Notes: generated by a model from the letters alone, not told the origin. DNA of 64,000 nt from Beta vulgaris subsp. vulgaris (GCF_026745355.1 NC_079207.1:35062502-35126501), one strand, 5' to 3'. Numbered from the stretch's first letter, positions 32,104 through 44,725 are shown. Translations and numbers: made by a program.

Positions 32104-33490
32104 ATGCCACTGGGTCCATTAGGCCCAAATCGTCACCAAACCCCATTGACTTGAGTATTGGGACCCCCATTGTCGATCTTTGTATTAAAAACCCCAAATA
32201 AACTCCAGATCATATGTTTTTAGGTAATTACCAAACAAGGTTTAGGAATTACCAAACCTATCCAATCACAATCCATACCTATCATTCGTCACAGCCATTT
32301 TATGGGGATTGGACAATCATGTCACTGGATCCTTTAGGCATGATAGCTCACCAAAACCCATGGACTTGAGTTTTCGGCCCCTATAGGCCCTCCTTGTACT
32401 AAAAATCCCAAATTAACCCCGATCGTATGCTTTTAAATAATTACTAAACAGGATTTGGGCATTGCCAAACCTATCCAATCACAATACATACCCATTAGCC
32501 ATCAAAACCATCCTATGGAGATTGGTCAATCTTGTCACTCGGTCCATAAGGCCTAATAACTCACCAATTCCAATTTACTTGCGTTTTGGCCCCTATTCTC
32601 CCTCCTTAGACTATGAATCCCAATTTAACCTCATATCACATGCTTTTAGGTAATTAGCAAACAAGGTTTGGGCCTTACCAAACCTATGCGATGACAATCC
32701 ATACCCGTTATTCATCAAAGTTATTCTATGGGGATTCGACAATCAGGCCACTGGGTCCATTAGGCCCAATACCTCATCAAACCCCATAGACTTGAGTTTT
32801 TGGCACCTATTGTCCCTTCTTGTATTAAAAAGCCGAAATTAACCCTAGATTAAATACTTTTACGAAATTACCAAATAAGGTTTGGTCATTACCAACTCTA
32901 CCCAATCTCAATCCATACCAATCACGCATCAAAGCCATCCTATGCGGATTGGACAATCATGTCACTGGGTCCATTAGGCCCAATACCTTACGAAACCCTA
33001 TCGACTTGATTTTTGGGCCTTCGTTACCCCTCATTGTAATAAAAGCGCAAATTAAACCAGATCATAGGCTTTTAGGTTATTACCAAACATGGTTTGGGCA
33101 TAACTAAACCTACCCAATCGCAATTCATACCAAATACACATTAGAGCCATCTTATGGGGATTGCACAATCATGCCACTGGGTCCATTAGGCCCAAATCCT
33201 CACCAAACCCCATTGACTTAAATTTTAGGCCCCCCATTGTCCTTCCTTGTACTAAAAAGCTCAAACGAACCCCAAATCATAAGCTATTGGGTAATTGCCA
33301 AATAAGGTTTGGGCATTACGAAACGTATTTAATCATAATCCATGCCCATTACTCATCAAGGCCATCCTATGGGGATTTTACAATCATGCCACTGGGTCCA
33401 TTAGGCCCAATAGCTGACCAAAACCAATGAAGTTGAGTTTTGGGCCCCAATTGTCGCTCCTTGTACTAAAAAGTCCAAATTAGTGCTAAA
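32104..33490. repeat. 213-bp tandem array 1, about 6.5 copies
   Basis: Units begin near TGCCACTGGGTCCATTAGGC and step by 212-214 bp (32319, 32532, 32744, 32958, 33170, 33384). Each unit also carries GGTAATTACCAAACAAGG. The array starts immediately after an LTR end. Confidence 0.92.
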
Positions 33491-34446
33491 ACATTCATTC
33501 AATAGATATACTTCGTTTAACAATTAGATGAAATAAATTTGCAGCGCTCTCGGGACGTCCATTGTAGTGGAATGTCAGTGGTTTTTTGTGCTACAGGGTT
33601 TAGGTAATCACTAAAGGTATTTTCCTCATGACCTATCATAACCACTATATATGGTAGGTAATCACCTAATTACATTAGGTTGTTACGAAAACGTTAGGTA
33701 ATTACCTAAACCGTTTAAGGTTATTACCTAAACCATTTTAGGGGAATTAACTCTTATAATATTTGTGTTCATGAGAGAACTGTATGATTAATATGTGGCT
33801 TATTGATAACCTAATCTGATTTTTTTTGCATCTAGTAGCTAATATAAAATATGAACTAAAGATTGGTAATGACATAGCATAACCTTTATATATGTTAGGT
33901 AATCACCTAATTAGATTAGGTCATTAGCAATGATTTTAGGTAATCACCTAATCATTTTAGGGTATTAGCTAAAATAATAATTGACTTGGACAATGGCTTC
34001 AAATTATGTGACTATAACATATATGATGATGACATTGTAGGCTTAGCATGTGGGTTATTGATAACCTAATCCATGTGGTATTATGTGGTTTATATGAAAA
34101 GGTGATCTATTTTGCTTTTTTATGACTAAATTGAATGACTTTGATGACATGAAAGGTTCATTGATAAAAATGTTTATGTTAAAAGAGGATTGGAATGGTA
34201 GAAAAATCTCTAAAAAGAATCTTCTTCATTGTAGTTGAATGTCACTAGTTTTTGGTGCATGTTATTGCAGGGTTTAGTAATTACCAAATATTATTTGGTG
34301 AAGACATAACTTAACCACTATAAATGTTAGGTAATCACCTAATTAGATTTCGATATTACTAAACATTTTAGGTTATCACCTAACCATTTTAGGGCATTAA
34401 CTAAATAATAATCGACTTGGGCAATGACCTCAAATTATGTGACTAC
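33491..34446. repeat. palindrome-rich AT region, copy A
   Basis: Many copies of a TTAGGTAAT(C/T)ACCTAA word, which is itself a near-perfect palindrome, in a larger unit that occurs about twice here. No open frame of note. Confidence 0.7.
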
Positions 34447-34456
34447 TTATACGTGA

Positions 34457-37400
34457 CTTCGTTTGTGAGAGGAGAGAAAAGAGCGAGAGAGAGACAGGGA
34501 TGGAACAGGATGAGAAGAGCAAGAAAGGAGGAAAACTCTAGTTTACGTTGGAGATGATTGAGAGAGGCGTCGGAGGGAGAATTTAACTAAGGGAGCAAGC
34601 AGACACGGGAGCGAGAAACGAAATTGGGTGACGGAGGGAAAACACGGGTTTTTATCTTTAGAAGAAATAACGAAAAATGTTATCCGATTTCGTGAACCGG
34701 ATAAGATTTTAGAAAACTGGAGCGGTTTCTAAAATCTTATCCGGTTAACTAAAGGACAGGATCATATTTTTCGACCATCTTTTCCTTTCTTATTTTTTTA
34801 ATGATTTTCGTATGCGATTTTGTAAATGATATCTTTTACTATGTGAGAAATAAGGTTTTTTGCACTAGTGTTAAAACCTTTAGAATAATAATAAAACTTT
34901 TTGATAAATAATACCCTTCTAAAAATTATAAATAATAACTAACTGAAAATACGGAGTATTACAAAATCACTGGGTCTATGAGGCCCAAATCCTCACCAAA
35001 CCCCATTGACTTGAGTTTTGGGACCCCCATTGTCCCTCCTTGTTCTAAAAACCCCAAATGAACCCTAGATCATATGCTTTTAGGTAATTACCAAACAAGG
35101 TTTGGGAATTACCAACCCTATCCAATCATAATCCACATTCATGTTACTCATCAAAGCCATTCTATGGGGATTGGACAATCATGCCAATATGTCCATTAGG
35201 CATGGTAGCTCGCCAAACCCCATGAACTGAAATTTTGGGCCCCCATTTTCCTTCCTTGTACTAAAAAGTCCAAATTAACCTCAGATTATATTATTTTAGG
35301 TAATTCCCAAACATGAATTAGGCATTACCAAACTAATCCAATCACAATCCATAGCCATTAGTCATTAAAGCCATCCTATGGGGATTGGACAATCATGTCA
35401 CCGGATACATTAGGCCCAATAACTGACAAAACCCAATTTACTTATTTTTTGAGCCCTCATTGTCCCTCCTTGGACTTTAAAACCCAAATTAACCTCATAT
35501 CACATTCTTTTAGATAATTACCAAAAAGGTTTGGGCCTTATATCACACTCATCAAAGCCATTATATAGGGATTGGACAATCAGACCACTGGGTCCATTAG
35601 GCCCGATACCTTACCAAATCCCATTGACTTGAGTTTTGGTCCCACATTGTCCTCCTTATACTAAAAAGCCCAATTTAACCCTAGAAGAAATGCTTTTGCG
35701 TAATTACCAAACAAGGTTTGAGCATTACCAAACCTACCCAATCTTAATCCACACCAATTATTCATTAAAATCATCCTATGGAGATAAGATAATCATGCTA
35801 TTGGGTCTATTAGGATCAATACCACACCAAACCCTGTTAACTGGGGTTTTGGGCCTTCATTGTCACTCCTTGTAGTAAAATGCCCAAATTAACCCAAATC
35901 ATATGCTTTTAAGTAATTACGAATAAGGTTTGGGCATTACCAAACCAACCCAATCCCAGTTCATACCAATTACTCATCAAAGCCATCATATGGGGATTGG
36001 ACAAGCATGTCGCTAGGTCCATTAGGTCGAATACCTCTCTAAACCCTCTAGACTTGAGTTTTGGGGTCCCATTATCCCTCCTTGTACTAAAAAATCCAAA
36101 TTAACCCAAAGCATATGCTTTTAGGTTATTACCAAACAAGGTTTGGGCATTACCAAAACCTATCCAATCACAATTCATATATATTACTTATCAAATCCAT
36201 CCTATGAGGATTGGACAATCATGCCACTGAATCTATTAGGCCTAATACCTCACCAGATTCCATGGAATTGAGTTTTCGGCCCCCATTGTCACTCATTGTA
36301 CTAAAACTAACCCCATAGCATATGCTTTTAGGTAATTACCAAATAACGTTTGACCGTTTCCAAACCTATCTAATCACAATCCATACCCATTACTCATCAA
36401 AGGCATCTTATGGGGATAGCACAATCATGCTACTTGTTCATTAGGCCCAAATCCTCACTAAACTCCAATGACTTAATTTTTAGGCCCCCATTATTCCTCC
36501 TTTCATTAAAAAGCTCAAATGAACCCATATCATATGCTACAAGGTTATTCCCATACATGGTTTGGGCATTACCAAACATATTCAATCACAATCCATACCC
36601 ATTACTCATCAAAGCCATCATATGGGGATTGGACAATCTTACAGCTAAGTCCATTAGGCCCAATAGTTCACCAAAACTCGTGAAGTTGACTTTTTGGCCC
36701 CCCATTATCCGTTTTTGTAGTAAAACTCCCAAATTAACCCCAAAACATTTGTTAAGTAGATTATTCTTCTGTTTTAGCAATTAGATGAAACAAATTTGCA
36801 GCATTCTCGGGACCTTCATTGTAGTGGAATGTCAGTGGTTTTTGGTGCTGTGGGGTTTAGGTAATTACTAAAGGTATTCTGGTCATGGTCTAACATAACT
36901 AGTATATATATGTTAGGTAATCACCTAATTACATTGGGTTCTTACCAAAATGTTAGGTCACTACCTAAACCATTTTAGCTCATTACCTAAACCATTTCAG
37001 GGAAATTACCTAATATATTAATTGTGTTGCTAAGGGAACTTTATGATTACGATGTGGGTTATTGATAACCTAATCTTTTTTTTTTTTTTTTTTTTTTTGC
37101 ATTCAGTAGCTAAAATAAAGTATGAACTAAATATTGGTAATGACTTAAGATAACCACCATATACGATAGGTAATAACCTAATTAGATTAGGTATTAGCAA
37201 AGATTTTAGGTATTCACCTAATCATTTTAGGGTATTTGCTAAAATAATAATTGATTTGGGCAATGGCCTCAAATTTTGTGACTATATCATATATAATGAT
37301 GGCATTGTAAGCTTAAGATGTGGGTTACTGATAACCTAATCCATGTGGTTAACCTAAAACGTTTTATGTGGTTTATATGAAAATGTGGCATCGAGGTGAA

Positions 37401-37740
37401 ATGTTTCGTTGTATCTTTTTCTTTTGCTTTCAAATAACTTAATTAAATGACTTTGATGACATGAAAGGTTCATTGATAACAAATGTTTATGTTAATAGAG
37501 GATTGGAATGGTAGAAGAATATTTAAAAAGAATCCCTTTCATTGTTCATTGATAAAAATGTTTCGTTGTATCTTTTTCGTTGTATCATTGGTTTTTTTGT
37601 ACATGTTCCTGCATGGTTAAGTAATTACTAAATATTTTTGGTGAAGACCAAACATAAGTACATAACCACTATAAATGTTCGGTAATCACCTAATTACATT
37701 ATCTTATTACCAAACATTTTAGGACATTACTTAAATAATA
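34457..37740. repeat. large tandem duplication, copy B
   Basis: Second copy of the block at 31597-34446. It contains a second CACTA right end (to 34870) that has no left end, a second LTR end (34963), a longer array and the palindrome-rich region. Confidence 0.8.
34964..36745. repeat. 213-bp tandem array 2, about 8.5 copies
   Basis: The same unit as array 1 with starts near 35180, 35394, 35581, 35793, 36005, 36220, 36425 and 36640. One unit (35394-35581) is about 26 bp short. The two extra units account for the change in offset between the duplicated blocks from 2860 to about 3250 bp. Confidence 0.9.
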
Positions 37741-37985
37741 ATTGACTTGGACAATGACCTCCGATTATGTGACTTTAACATATATGATGATGGCATTCTA
37801 TTCTTAAGATGTGGATTATTGATGACCTAATCCATGTGGTTTTATGCGGTTTATACGATTAGGTGGCATTAGGGTGAAGTGTTCCATTTTTTCTTATTCT
37901 TTTGTTTTCAAATGATTGAGTTGAATGACTTTGATGATATGAAATGTTCATTGATAAAAATGTTTTATGTTAACAGAGGAATGGA

Positions 37986-38637
37986 ATGGTAGAAGAATCA
38001 CTAAAAAGAATCCTCTCCAAGGTGGATGCTATATTCTCAAAGGTGGTGCACATGGAGGTTGTACTAGAGAAGCTTATCTCATGCGTACCTCCCGAAGATA
38101 AAGTGAAGGCTAGTGAGAAGGGTGGGAATGATGTTGAGACCACCACTGTATTACAAGGTGATGATGGGGGAATGGAACGGGAAGAAATCTTCAACAATGT
38201 CTGAACTGTCCCTACTAAACCAGAAAGACGGAGTTAAGATGTGGTCTTCTTTTCTATCTCCTACACTTAGTGATACGCTTAAATGTGCAAAGCGTAAATT
38301 GGATGTTGACGATGACAATGAGACTTTTGTGCCTAATGTGCAAGTTAGATCATCGTTTAGCATGAAGGAAATTCGATTTGTTCGTCCCGAACCTATCTTT
38401 TGTTTGGAAACACTTCGGGACATGCCAATAGAGAAGTTGACGCTAAAAAAGACCACCAAAAAAGCCAAAAAAAGAAGAAGAAGATGGTGTACCAACCGTT
38501 TTGGACACGCCTATAAAGTAGGTCACTCCGAAGAAGAGTGCCACAAAATAAAATGTCACATGAACACCACCGAGTGCCAAAAAAAAAAAGCACCGAGCCA
38601 AATAATAATAAAACAAAAAAAAAACCCTGGAGGTAGA
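37986..38637 (+). pseudogene. hypothetical protein remnant with Cys/His cluster
   Basis: Two plus-strand frames join near 38150-38200. The first part (VEESLKRILSKVDAIFSKVV) is helical. The second is acidic, then strongly basic (KKTTKKAKKRRRRW), and ends with a Cys/His cluster, C..H....GHSEEECHKIKC, reminiscent of a zinc knuckle as in MULE or FAR1-type proteins, but with odd spacing. The first codons lie in sequence that is itself repeated (near 34190 and 37500), so the start is doubtful. Function unknown. Confidence 0.35.
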
Positions 38638-38640
38638 TGA

Positions 38641-39482
38641 AGAAAACATCACTAGTAGTGTATGAAAAGAATTTTTTTTAATGTTACTTATCATTTACTT
38701 ACACATACTATTTTGGTAATGATAAAATTTTTATTTGGTCATTACCATATGTTTATATACTTTTAAATGTTATGACCCCCAAAGTTTCCAGGCCATAGTT
38801 GTAACAAGTAAACAAATTTACTTTGGTTTTGGTAATAACGGAAGTTTTTAGGCCATTTTTTCTTGTATTGTGAATTCTTGAAGGGTTATATGACCCAAAG
38901 TTTTTAAAGCTAGAGTTGTAACAAGTAAATAAATGACGATTTTTGGTCATTGGCATTTATGTTGATTTTTAATGTTACTAACATCAACACGTTTAAGGTA
39001 ATGGATGCCATCGATTTATGATTACTAACTTAACATAACAATTTTATTTTTTTTGGTCTTTGTCTCCATTAGGGTAAGCAAAGAGATCAATGCAGCAAAA
39101 GGTTGAGATGTCAGCAGAAGATCAGATTGACAATGTTGGTCATAATCTTTAGTATAGAAACAAGTATAGTCCAACAAGCCATGCCTCGAATTGTAGGAAA
39201 ATGTTCAAGAGAAAACGGTTGCGCAACAACTTCAATCAATAAATAAGTTCCTTAAGAATGAGATATCCAAGATGAATAGAGTTTTTACCGATTCGTCAAT
39301 TAAGCAGCCATATAAAACACGTGGTAGGTTGCTTCCATTTTATGGAAAGTACTTACTCACTTTGAACCCGATTGAAAGAAATATTTGTAAGAACATATTG
39401 TATTTTTTGCTGTTTCTGTATCACTACCAACTCCACTTTCTATGCTTTCTAGCAAGTGTAAATGGATGTGCGATAATTGGTG
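38641..39482. other. no gene recognised
   Basis: AT-rich; two related stretches with ATGACCC(C)CAAAGTTT and GTTGTAACAAGTAAA occur about 120 bp apart (38770 and 38890). Nothing else is supported. Confidence 0.45.
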
Positions 39483-39828
39483 GCTAAGTCCTGCAAACGC
39501 TAGTTTTTTTTAATAAAAAAAAATTAAAAAAAAAATTGCAATTTGCGTCGCACGTAGCCCAAGGTGCGACGCAAATCACTCATCTGCGTCGCACCTTAGG
39601 TGATGTGCGACGCACATTACCCTTTGAAGCTTGGTGTTGGGCTGGGGAGAGCCATCTGCGTTGCACCGTATACAACATGCGATGCAAATAGCTAACTAAT
39701 CTGCGTCGTTTTCGCATACGACGCAGATCAATTTCAGGTCATCTGCGTCGTGACCTGTGCCGTCGGACCCAAGTCCGACGCAAATAGGGGTCCAGGGTCC
39801 GACGCAAATCGACGTTTTTAGACTAGTG
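39483..39828. mobile_element. short CACTA-like element with GCGTCGCAC subterminal repeats
   Basis: The right end GACTAGTG (39821-39828) follows an array of CTGCGTCGCAC / GTGCGACGCA and GTCCGACGCAAAT words in both orientations. The left end is degenerate (CGCTAGTTTT near 39483) and no 3-bp duplication matches, so borders are tentative. It separates the Athila pol remnant from its upstream part. Confidence 0.5.
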
Positions 39829-42795
39829 GTGGCTAATGAGCGGGTTGTGTTTGAGTTCTCTAAGACGTTGAAGAGGCCTATGATGGAGAGAATTTGCCGG
39901 GTATGTCTAGTGGAATATGAGATAGAGGACGTTGCGAGTGTGGTTCACACTGGGGATGAGTTGTATGCTACACTTACTGAAGCCCCTAGCTTGGACATGG
40001 AAGAGGTGAACGAATTCTCCATGCTTCTTGACACTACCATTGAGGAGACACAAAAATGAAGCGTTTAAGGTTCTACCTACATCATCCAATGACAAAGAGG
40101 AGTAATCTAAGCCTCCTCCAAAGGTAGAGTTCAAACCCCTTCCCTCCTCCCTCAAATATGTTTTTCTTGATGATGCATGTACTTATCCTGTTATTGTTAA
40201 TTCGACTCTTGATGACATCTCTATATCAAAGTTGATTGAAATACTGCAAAAATATAAAGATGTCATTGGGTATTCTATTGATGACCTTAAGGGGATAAGC
40301 CCTTCTCTTGCTATGCATCGTATCCATCTCATTGATAGTAATGCCTCTTCCATCGAGCATCAGAGAAGGCTCAATCCCAACCTCAAAGAGGTTGTGAAAA
40401 AGGAGATCATGAAATTGCATGACGCGGGAATCATCTACGCATCTCTGATAGCAAGCGGGTGATCCCGATTCACGTGGTTCCAAAAAAGGGAAGCATGACT
40501 ATAGTTGAGAATGAGAAAGGAGAAACAATCTCCATTAAAATTGTCACTGGGTGGAGAGTCTGTATTAATTACAGGAAACTGAACAAATCCACCCGCAAAG
40601 ATCATTTCCCCCTTCCCTTCATTGACCAATTGTTGGAGAGGCTTGCTCGTCATTCACACTTTTTCTTTCTCGATGGTTATTCCGGATTCTTTCGAATCCC
40701 CATTCATCCGGATGACCAAGAGAAAACCACCTTTACTTGTCCGTATGGGACATTCACATATCGAAGGATGCACTTTGGTTTATGTAATGCCCCATCCACT
40801 TTTCAAAGGTGTATGACAGCAATCTTCTCTGACATGCTAGAAGATTCCATTGAGGTGTTCATGGACGACTTTAGCGTGTGTGGTTCGTCTTTTGACACAT
40901 GTCTGGTTAATCTTGAATGTGTGTTGAAGAGGTGTCAAGAGATGAACTCGTCCTAAATTGGGAGAAGTCTCACTTTATGGTTGAGGAAGGCATTGTCCTT
41001 GGGCATAAAGTGTCGAAAAAGGGCATTGAAGTGGACTCGGCAAAGATTTCGGTTATTGAGAAGCTTCCGCCACCGAACTCGGTGACGGGAGTTCGTGCTT
41101 TCCTTGGACATGCGGGTTTTTACTGGCGTTTCATCAAGGATTTTTCTCAAATAGCCAAACCATTAACGAATCTACTCCAAAAAGATGTAGATTTTGAGTT
41201 TGATGAGTCTTGTACTAAGGCTTTTGAAACTCTTAAAAAAGCCCTTATTTCTTCCCCCATTGTGCAACATTCAAGAGATAGGTTCGAAATTCCTATGCAT
41301 CACGCACATGAAGATCAAGGATATGAAATTATCAACTCCTAACCAAGGTTTGATAATAACTGGGTTTGCATTCACTGCTTAAACTTTGGATTCACTCCTA
41401 AAACTTTAATTCCACAAGGAATAGGTTAAACTCAAAAACAACACCCTTTATTATGATGGCCAAAATAGCCTATTTATATTACAAGATTCCTAACTTAAAG
41501 ATAACTAGTAAAGCTTAAAGATAACAACTAACAAACTTATCTATCTTTATCTTAAGGATAAAGACAAATAACAAACTAAATCCTAACTATATCACACGCC
41601 TAATATAAGATAAATACTAATTATTAAGACTCCTAATAAGACTCATGATAAGAAATTAGACTCCTAAGTATCATAGGATTCCTTTATCACTTAAACTCAA
41701 ATTAAAGTAATTAAAAACAATTAAACTACATAGTTTTCTAACAAAACTATTATTGTGCATTTTTTATGCTCCATACGCATCAAGTTGTTCTTGGGCAAAG
41801 AAAGGAAGGAAGGCTTCATGTGATAGCCTATGCAAGTAGGACTTTGGATGATGCTCAACGGAATTATGCAACTACGAAGAAGGAAATGTTGGCCGTGGTC
41901 TTTGCATTTGACAAATTCCGATCTTACTTGACATGTAATGAGGCTGTGGTGTATAAGGATCATTCTGCGGCCTGTTATTTGATGAGTTGGAAGGATGCTA
42001 AGCCTCCTCTCATTAGGTGGGTGTTGCTTCTTCAAGAGTTCGATATTGAGATGAAAGAGAAGAAGGGGACGAAGAATGTGGTAGCTGACCATCTTTCTCG
42101 CCTCCCTCTTGTCATAAGCTCTTGGATATGGATGAGATCCCTATTGAAGAAGATTTGAGAGAAGAAGCACTATTTGCCATTCTGAATAATGAAATTCCAT
42201 GGTCCGCGGACTATGCGAATTATTTGGCTTGTGGGATTGAACTTCATGGTTTTAATTCCCAACGAAGAAAGCGGTTTTTCAAAGAAGTTTTGAGGTTCTA
42301 CTGGGATGACCCGCTCCTGTTTAAGAAGTGTGTTGATGGAGTGTGTAGGAGGTGTGTGCCTAATCATGAGATGACATCGGTTTTAAATCATTGCCATACT
42401 TTGGCATGTGGAGGGCACGGTGGAGCAAGCAAAATTGTTGCTAAGGTGCTCCAGTGTGGTATTTTTTGGCCATGATTGCAAAAGGATGCTCGGAGAATTG
42501 TTTTGGGTTGCGATAGATGTCAAAGGAGTGGTGGCATCACAAAGAGACATGAGATGCCTCAACAAAACATTCTCGAGGTTGAGCCATTTGATGTTTGGGG
42601 AGTCGACTTCATGGGTCCATTCGTTCCTTCATGTTGCAATGTGTACATTCTTGTTGCGGTCGACTACGTGCCAAAATAGGTTGAAGCCATTGCCTCCCCC
42701 ACCAATGACCACAAGGTTGTGACCAAGCTCCTGAAAAAGATCATGTTCCCTCGATTTGGAGTGCCCCGGAAAAATTCTTGTCCCGATCCAAAAAA
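39829..42795 (+). pseudogene. Athila-type Ty3/gypsy pol remnant (PR-RT-RH-INT)
   Basis: Plus-strand pieces in several frames follow the order of an Athila polyprotein. They are the end of the protease (39830-40060), a connection region with ISPSLAMHRIHL (40295-40340), and reverse transcriptase from KKGSMTIVENEKG (40475) through RKDHFPLPFIDQLLERLA, the polymerase motif FMDDFSV (40858-40878) and GHKVSKKGIEVD. RNase H follows (LHVIAYASRTLDDAQRNYAT at 41818, ADHLSRLP at 42085), then the integrase zinc region (GGHGGASKIVAK, CDRCQRSG) and integrase core start (WGVDFMGPF). Breaks are a stop near 40106, frame changes near 40455, 40945, 42110 and 42475, an insertion at 41351-41743, and a TAG in place of Trp near 42677. 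Integrase is cut after FPRFGVPR and fused to the polypurine tract, so its C-terminus and any env-like region are deleted. Confidence 0.85.
41351..41743 (-). mobile_element. probable solo LTR inserted in the Athila RNase H region
   Basis: A 393-bp AT-rich insertion bounded by TGATAATAAC and GTTTTCTAACA interrupts the Athila coding sequence between IVQHSRDRFEI and VLGQRKEG. On the minus strand it begins TGTTAGAAAACTATG and ends GTTATTATCA, as LTRs do. No target duplication is evident and about 50 bp of other foreign sequence lie at its left edge. Confidence 0.42.
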
Positions 42796-42814
42796 AGGGC
42801 AGATTTTGGTCCAC
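42795..42814 (+). promoter_or_regulatory. polypurine tract of the Athila element
   Basis: AAAAAAGGGCAGATTTTGG directly precedes the 3' LTR, as expected for Athila/Tat elements. Confidence 0.6.
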
Positions 42815-44264
42815 TGATAAGTCTCTATTTTATACATGATTTTTGCCCGTTATATAACTTTTTGGTACAAGTTATGAGATTTATAATAGCTTTCTTCTCA
42901 TATTTTAACGTTTTTATGAGTTTAGTTACGTAAGTAATAAAATTGACGAAAAGATAAATAAGATGTGCTTAATAAACTATTTGCTTGATTCTACTACAAT
43001 ACTTATAATATTACATGCTAATTTGATTTATTTAATATTTATAATAGTAGTATATGTTTGCTATATAATATGTTGTTTTAAAGCCTACTTGTTTATTACT
43101 CTAGTGATTTATTGTAGGTAAAATTATCAAAGAAAAGAATTTAGCAAGAAAAAAAAAAAGAGGAAGATGAATCCTGTCCACTAAAGCCCAAACCTACACC
43201 TACAACAAACTTAAACCAAAATGAAAGATAAGAAAAATGGAGTTGACTTTCCCAAAAAAAACGGAAAAATATATTTGCTTGGCCCAAAGAGACCAACAAC
43301 ATATTAAGGAACCACGGAAGAAAAAAAAAAAGGACCTAAGACTAAGAGGGAGACGAAGCAATAGGACAGAGGACTACAGAGCGACAAAAGAGAAAGCGGC
43401 ACTACAGGAGGACGAAGACAACAGAGCCGCATGAGGAAGAAGACGAAGCATCGTCTCATCTGATTATTCTTACGAATCTGGAGTTTATCTCTTTCTTTCT
43501 CTTAATTTAAGTTATTGAATTCTATTAATTATTATGTTTAATTTCAGATTATTACTCTCAATTAGTTGGGTTGATTTAGTTATATCTAGCTAAATTTCTA
43601 TGTTCTAGGACTAGATGTATTCTTTTATTTTCTGTCAATGATTTGCACTAAGTTGTTTTGATTGATTTATATTTATTGCAATTTGATAATTTGGCCGGTT
43701 GATTATATGTTTAAGATATTGGATTATTAGCGGAAGTGAAAGTTCAATATTAGTTCATGGGATTATTATATTAAATGTCAAGTAGTATCATTTTAGGAAT
43801 AGTTATACACTTGGGGTGGTCTTTTACATGAAATTCTTGTTTATAATGGGTTTATATTAATTGTTATGACCACGGAAGTATGTGTAAGATTATTATAAAT
43901 ACATGTTTTCTACCTTGGAAGAGGAGATAATATATCATAGGATGTTCGATCATTGCAACACAATAGCTTTTAACCCGACAACTAGTTTAATTTCATTGTA
44001 GAAGGTAATTGGCGAAATCTAAGTCCTAGAACCATTTCTTATACTTGATTTATACCTATTGTCTGACGTCTTTAGAGTTAGAATGAGTATAGTTCTTATT
44101 TTATTAGTCTAGTTTATCATCACCAATCACTATGTCCGAATCGTCTAGATAATATTAGTGTCTCTTAATTTGGTAGTTGATTATACCTCCTTGTGGGAAA
44201 CGATATCTTGATTACCCTATACTTACTTTAATTAACCCGTACACTTGCGGTATTTTAAGGTACA
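42815..44264 (+). repeat. 3' LTR of the Athila element
   Basis: Starts TGATAAGTCTCTATTTTATA and ends near ACACTTGCGGTATTTTAAGG; the CTCCTTGTGGGAAACGATA-like block (44190-44208) is typical of this LTR class. About 1.45 kb; the right border is uncertain by a few bases. The matching 5' LTR is not in the window. Confidence 0.65.
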
Positions 44265-44336
44265 TTTAGGACCGACCATCCACCGTTCTAGCCGGTTCCG
44301 GTTTGATCCGGTCCTGGACTAGTGCACACCCCTACT
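44265..44336. repeat. hAT-like terminal fragment
   Basis: Rich in GGTCC/CCGG words, ending GTGCACACCCCTA. The complement TAGGGGTGTGCAC resembles hAT terminal repeats. Too short to define an element. Confidence 0.35.
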
Positions 44337-44372
44337 CCGAAGTACACTTAGAGTAGACATGTTGATGCCCAC

Positions 44373-44713
44373 TGTTGGAGATAGAAGAGTAAATCAGGCT
44401 CATTTGGACCTGTTTTACGCCCATTACAAATATCCTAGCATCTTAATGGCATTTATGTAATAATCTGGCTTATAGTCCTTTTTTGTCATTTAGTGAAGAT
44501 CTCTTGGATCATGTGCATTCACCTGGCAATCATGTGAGCAGGAGAATATTCCTAGGGACTGTTGCTAGGGTTGTCATTCAAGTAGTATATATACTTATCT
44601 TGTAAGCAAAGAATGTTAAGAGAGAATGAAATGAAAATAGTAGCCGTTGTGAGAAACTTGAGCAACCCATTGTTACATTGCTATGCTTGCTGAACTTGAC
44701 ACGATTGTCCTCA
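44373..44713 (+). repeat. copia 5' LTR
   Basis: 341 bp. TATATATAC at 44587-44595 is a plausible TATA box, and the stretch after it (TTATCTTGTAAGC) may contain the transcription start. Confidence 0.92.
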
Positions 44714-44725
44714 TGGTATCAGAGC
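44714..44725 (+). promoter_or_regulatory. copia primer-binding site
   Basis: TGGTATCAGAGC directly abuts the 5' LTR and is a perfect 12-base complement of the 3' end of initiator tRNA-Met. Confidence 0.95.

Larger units (their letters stand above)
31597..34446. repeat. large tandem duplication, copy A
   Basis: This 2.85-kb block (CACTA-3 right end, LTR end, 213-bp array, palindrome-rich region) is repeated from 34457. CACTA end (32010/34870) and LTR end (32103/34963) are both offset by exactly 2860 bp. The shared junctions prove one duplication, not two independent insertions. The copies differ at many positions, so it is old. Confidence 0.82.

Noticed and set aside
32104..36745. CRISPR-like regular repeat
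   Set aside because: Units are contiguous 213-bp tandem copies without spacers in plant DNA; it is a satellite-type array.
38151..38694. Phe-rich minus-strand open frames opposite the Lys/Arg-rich remnant
   Set aside because: Antisense shadows of an A-rich Lys-coding stretch.
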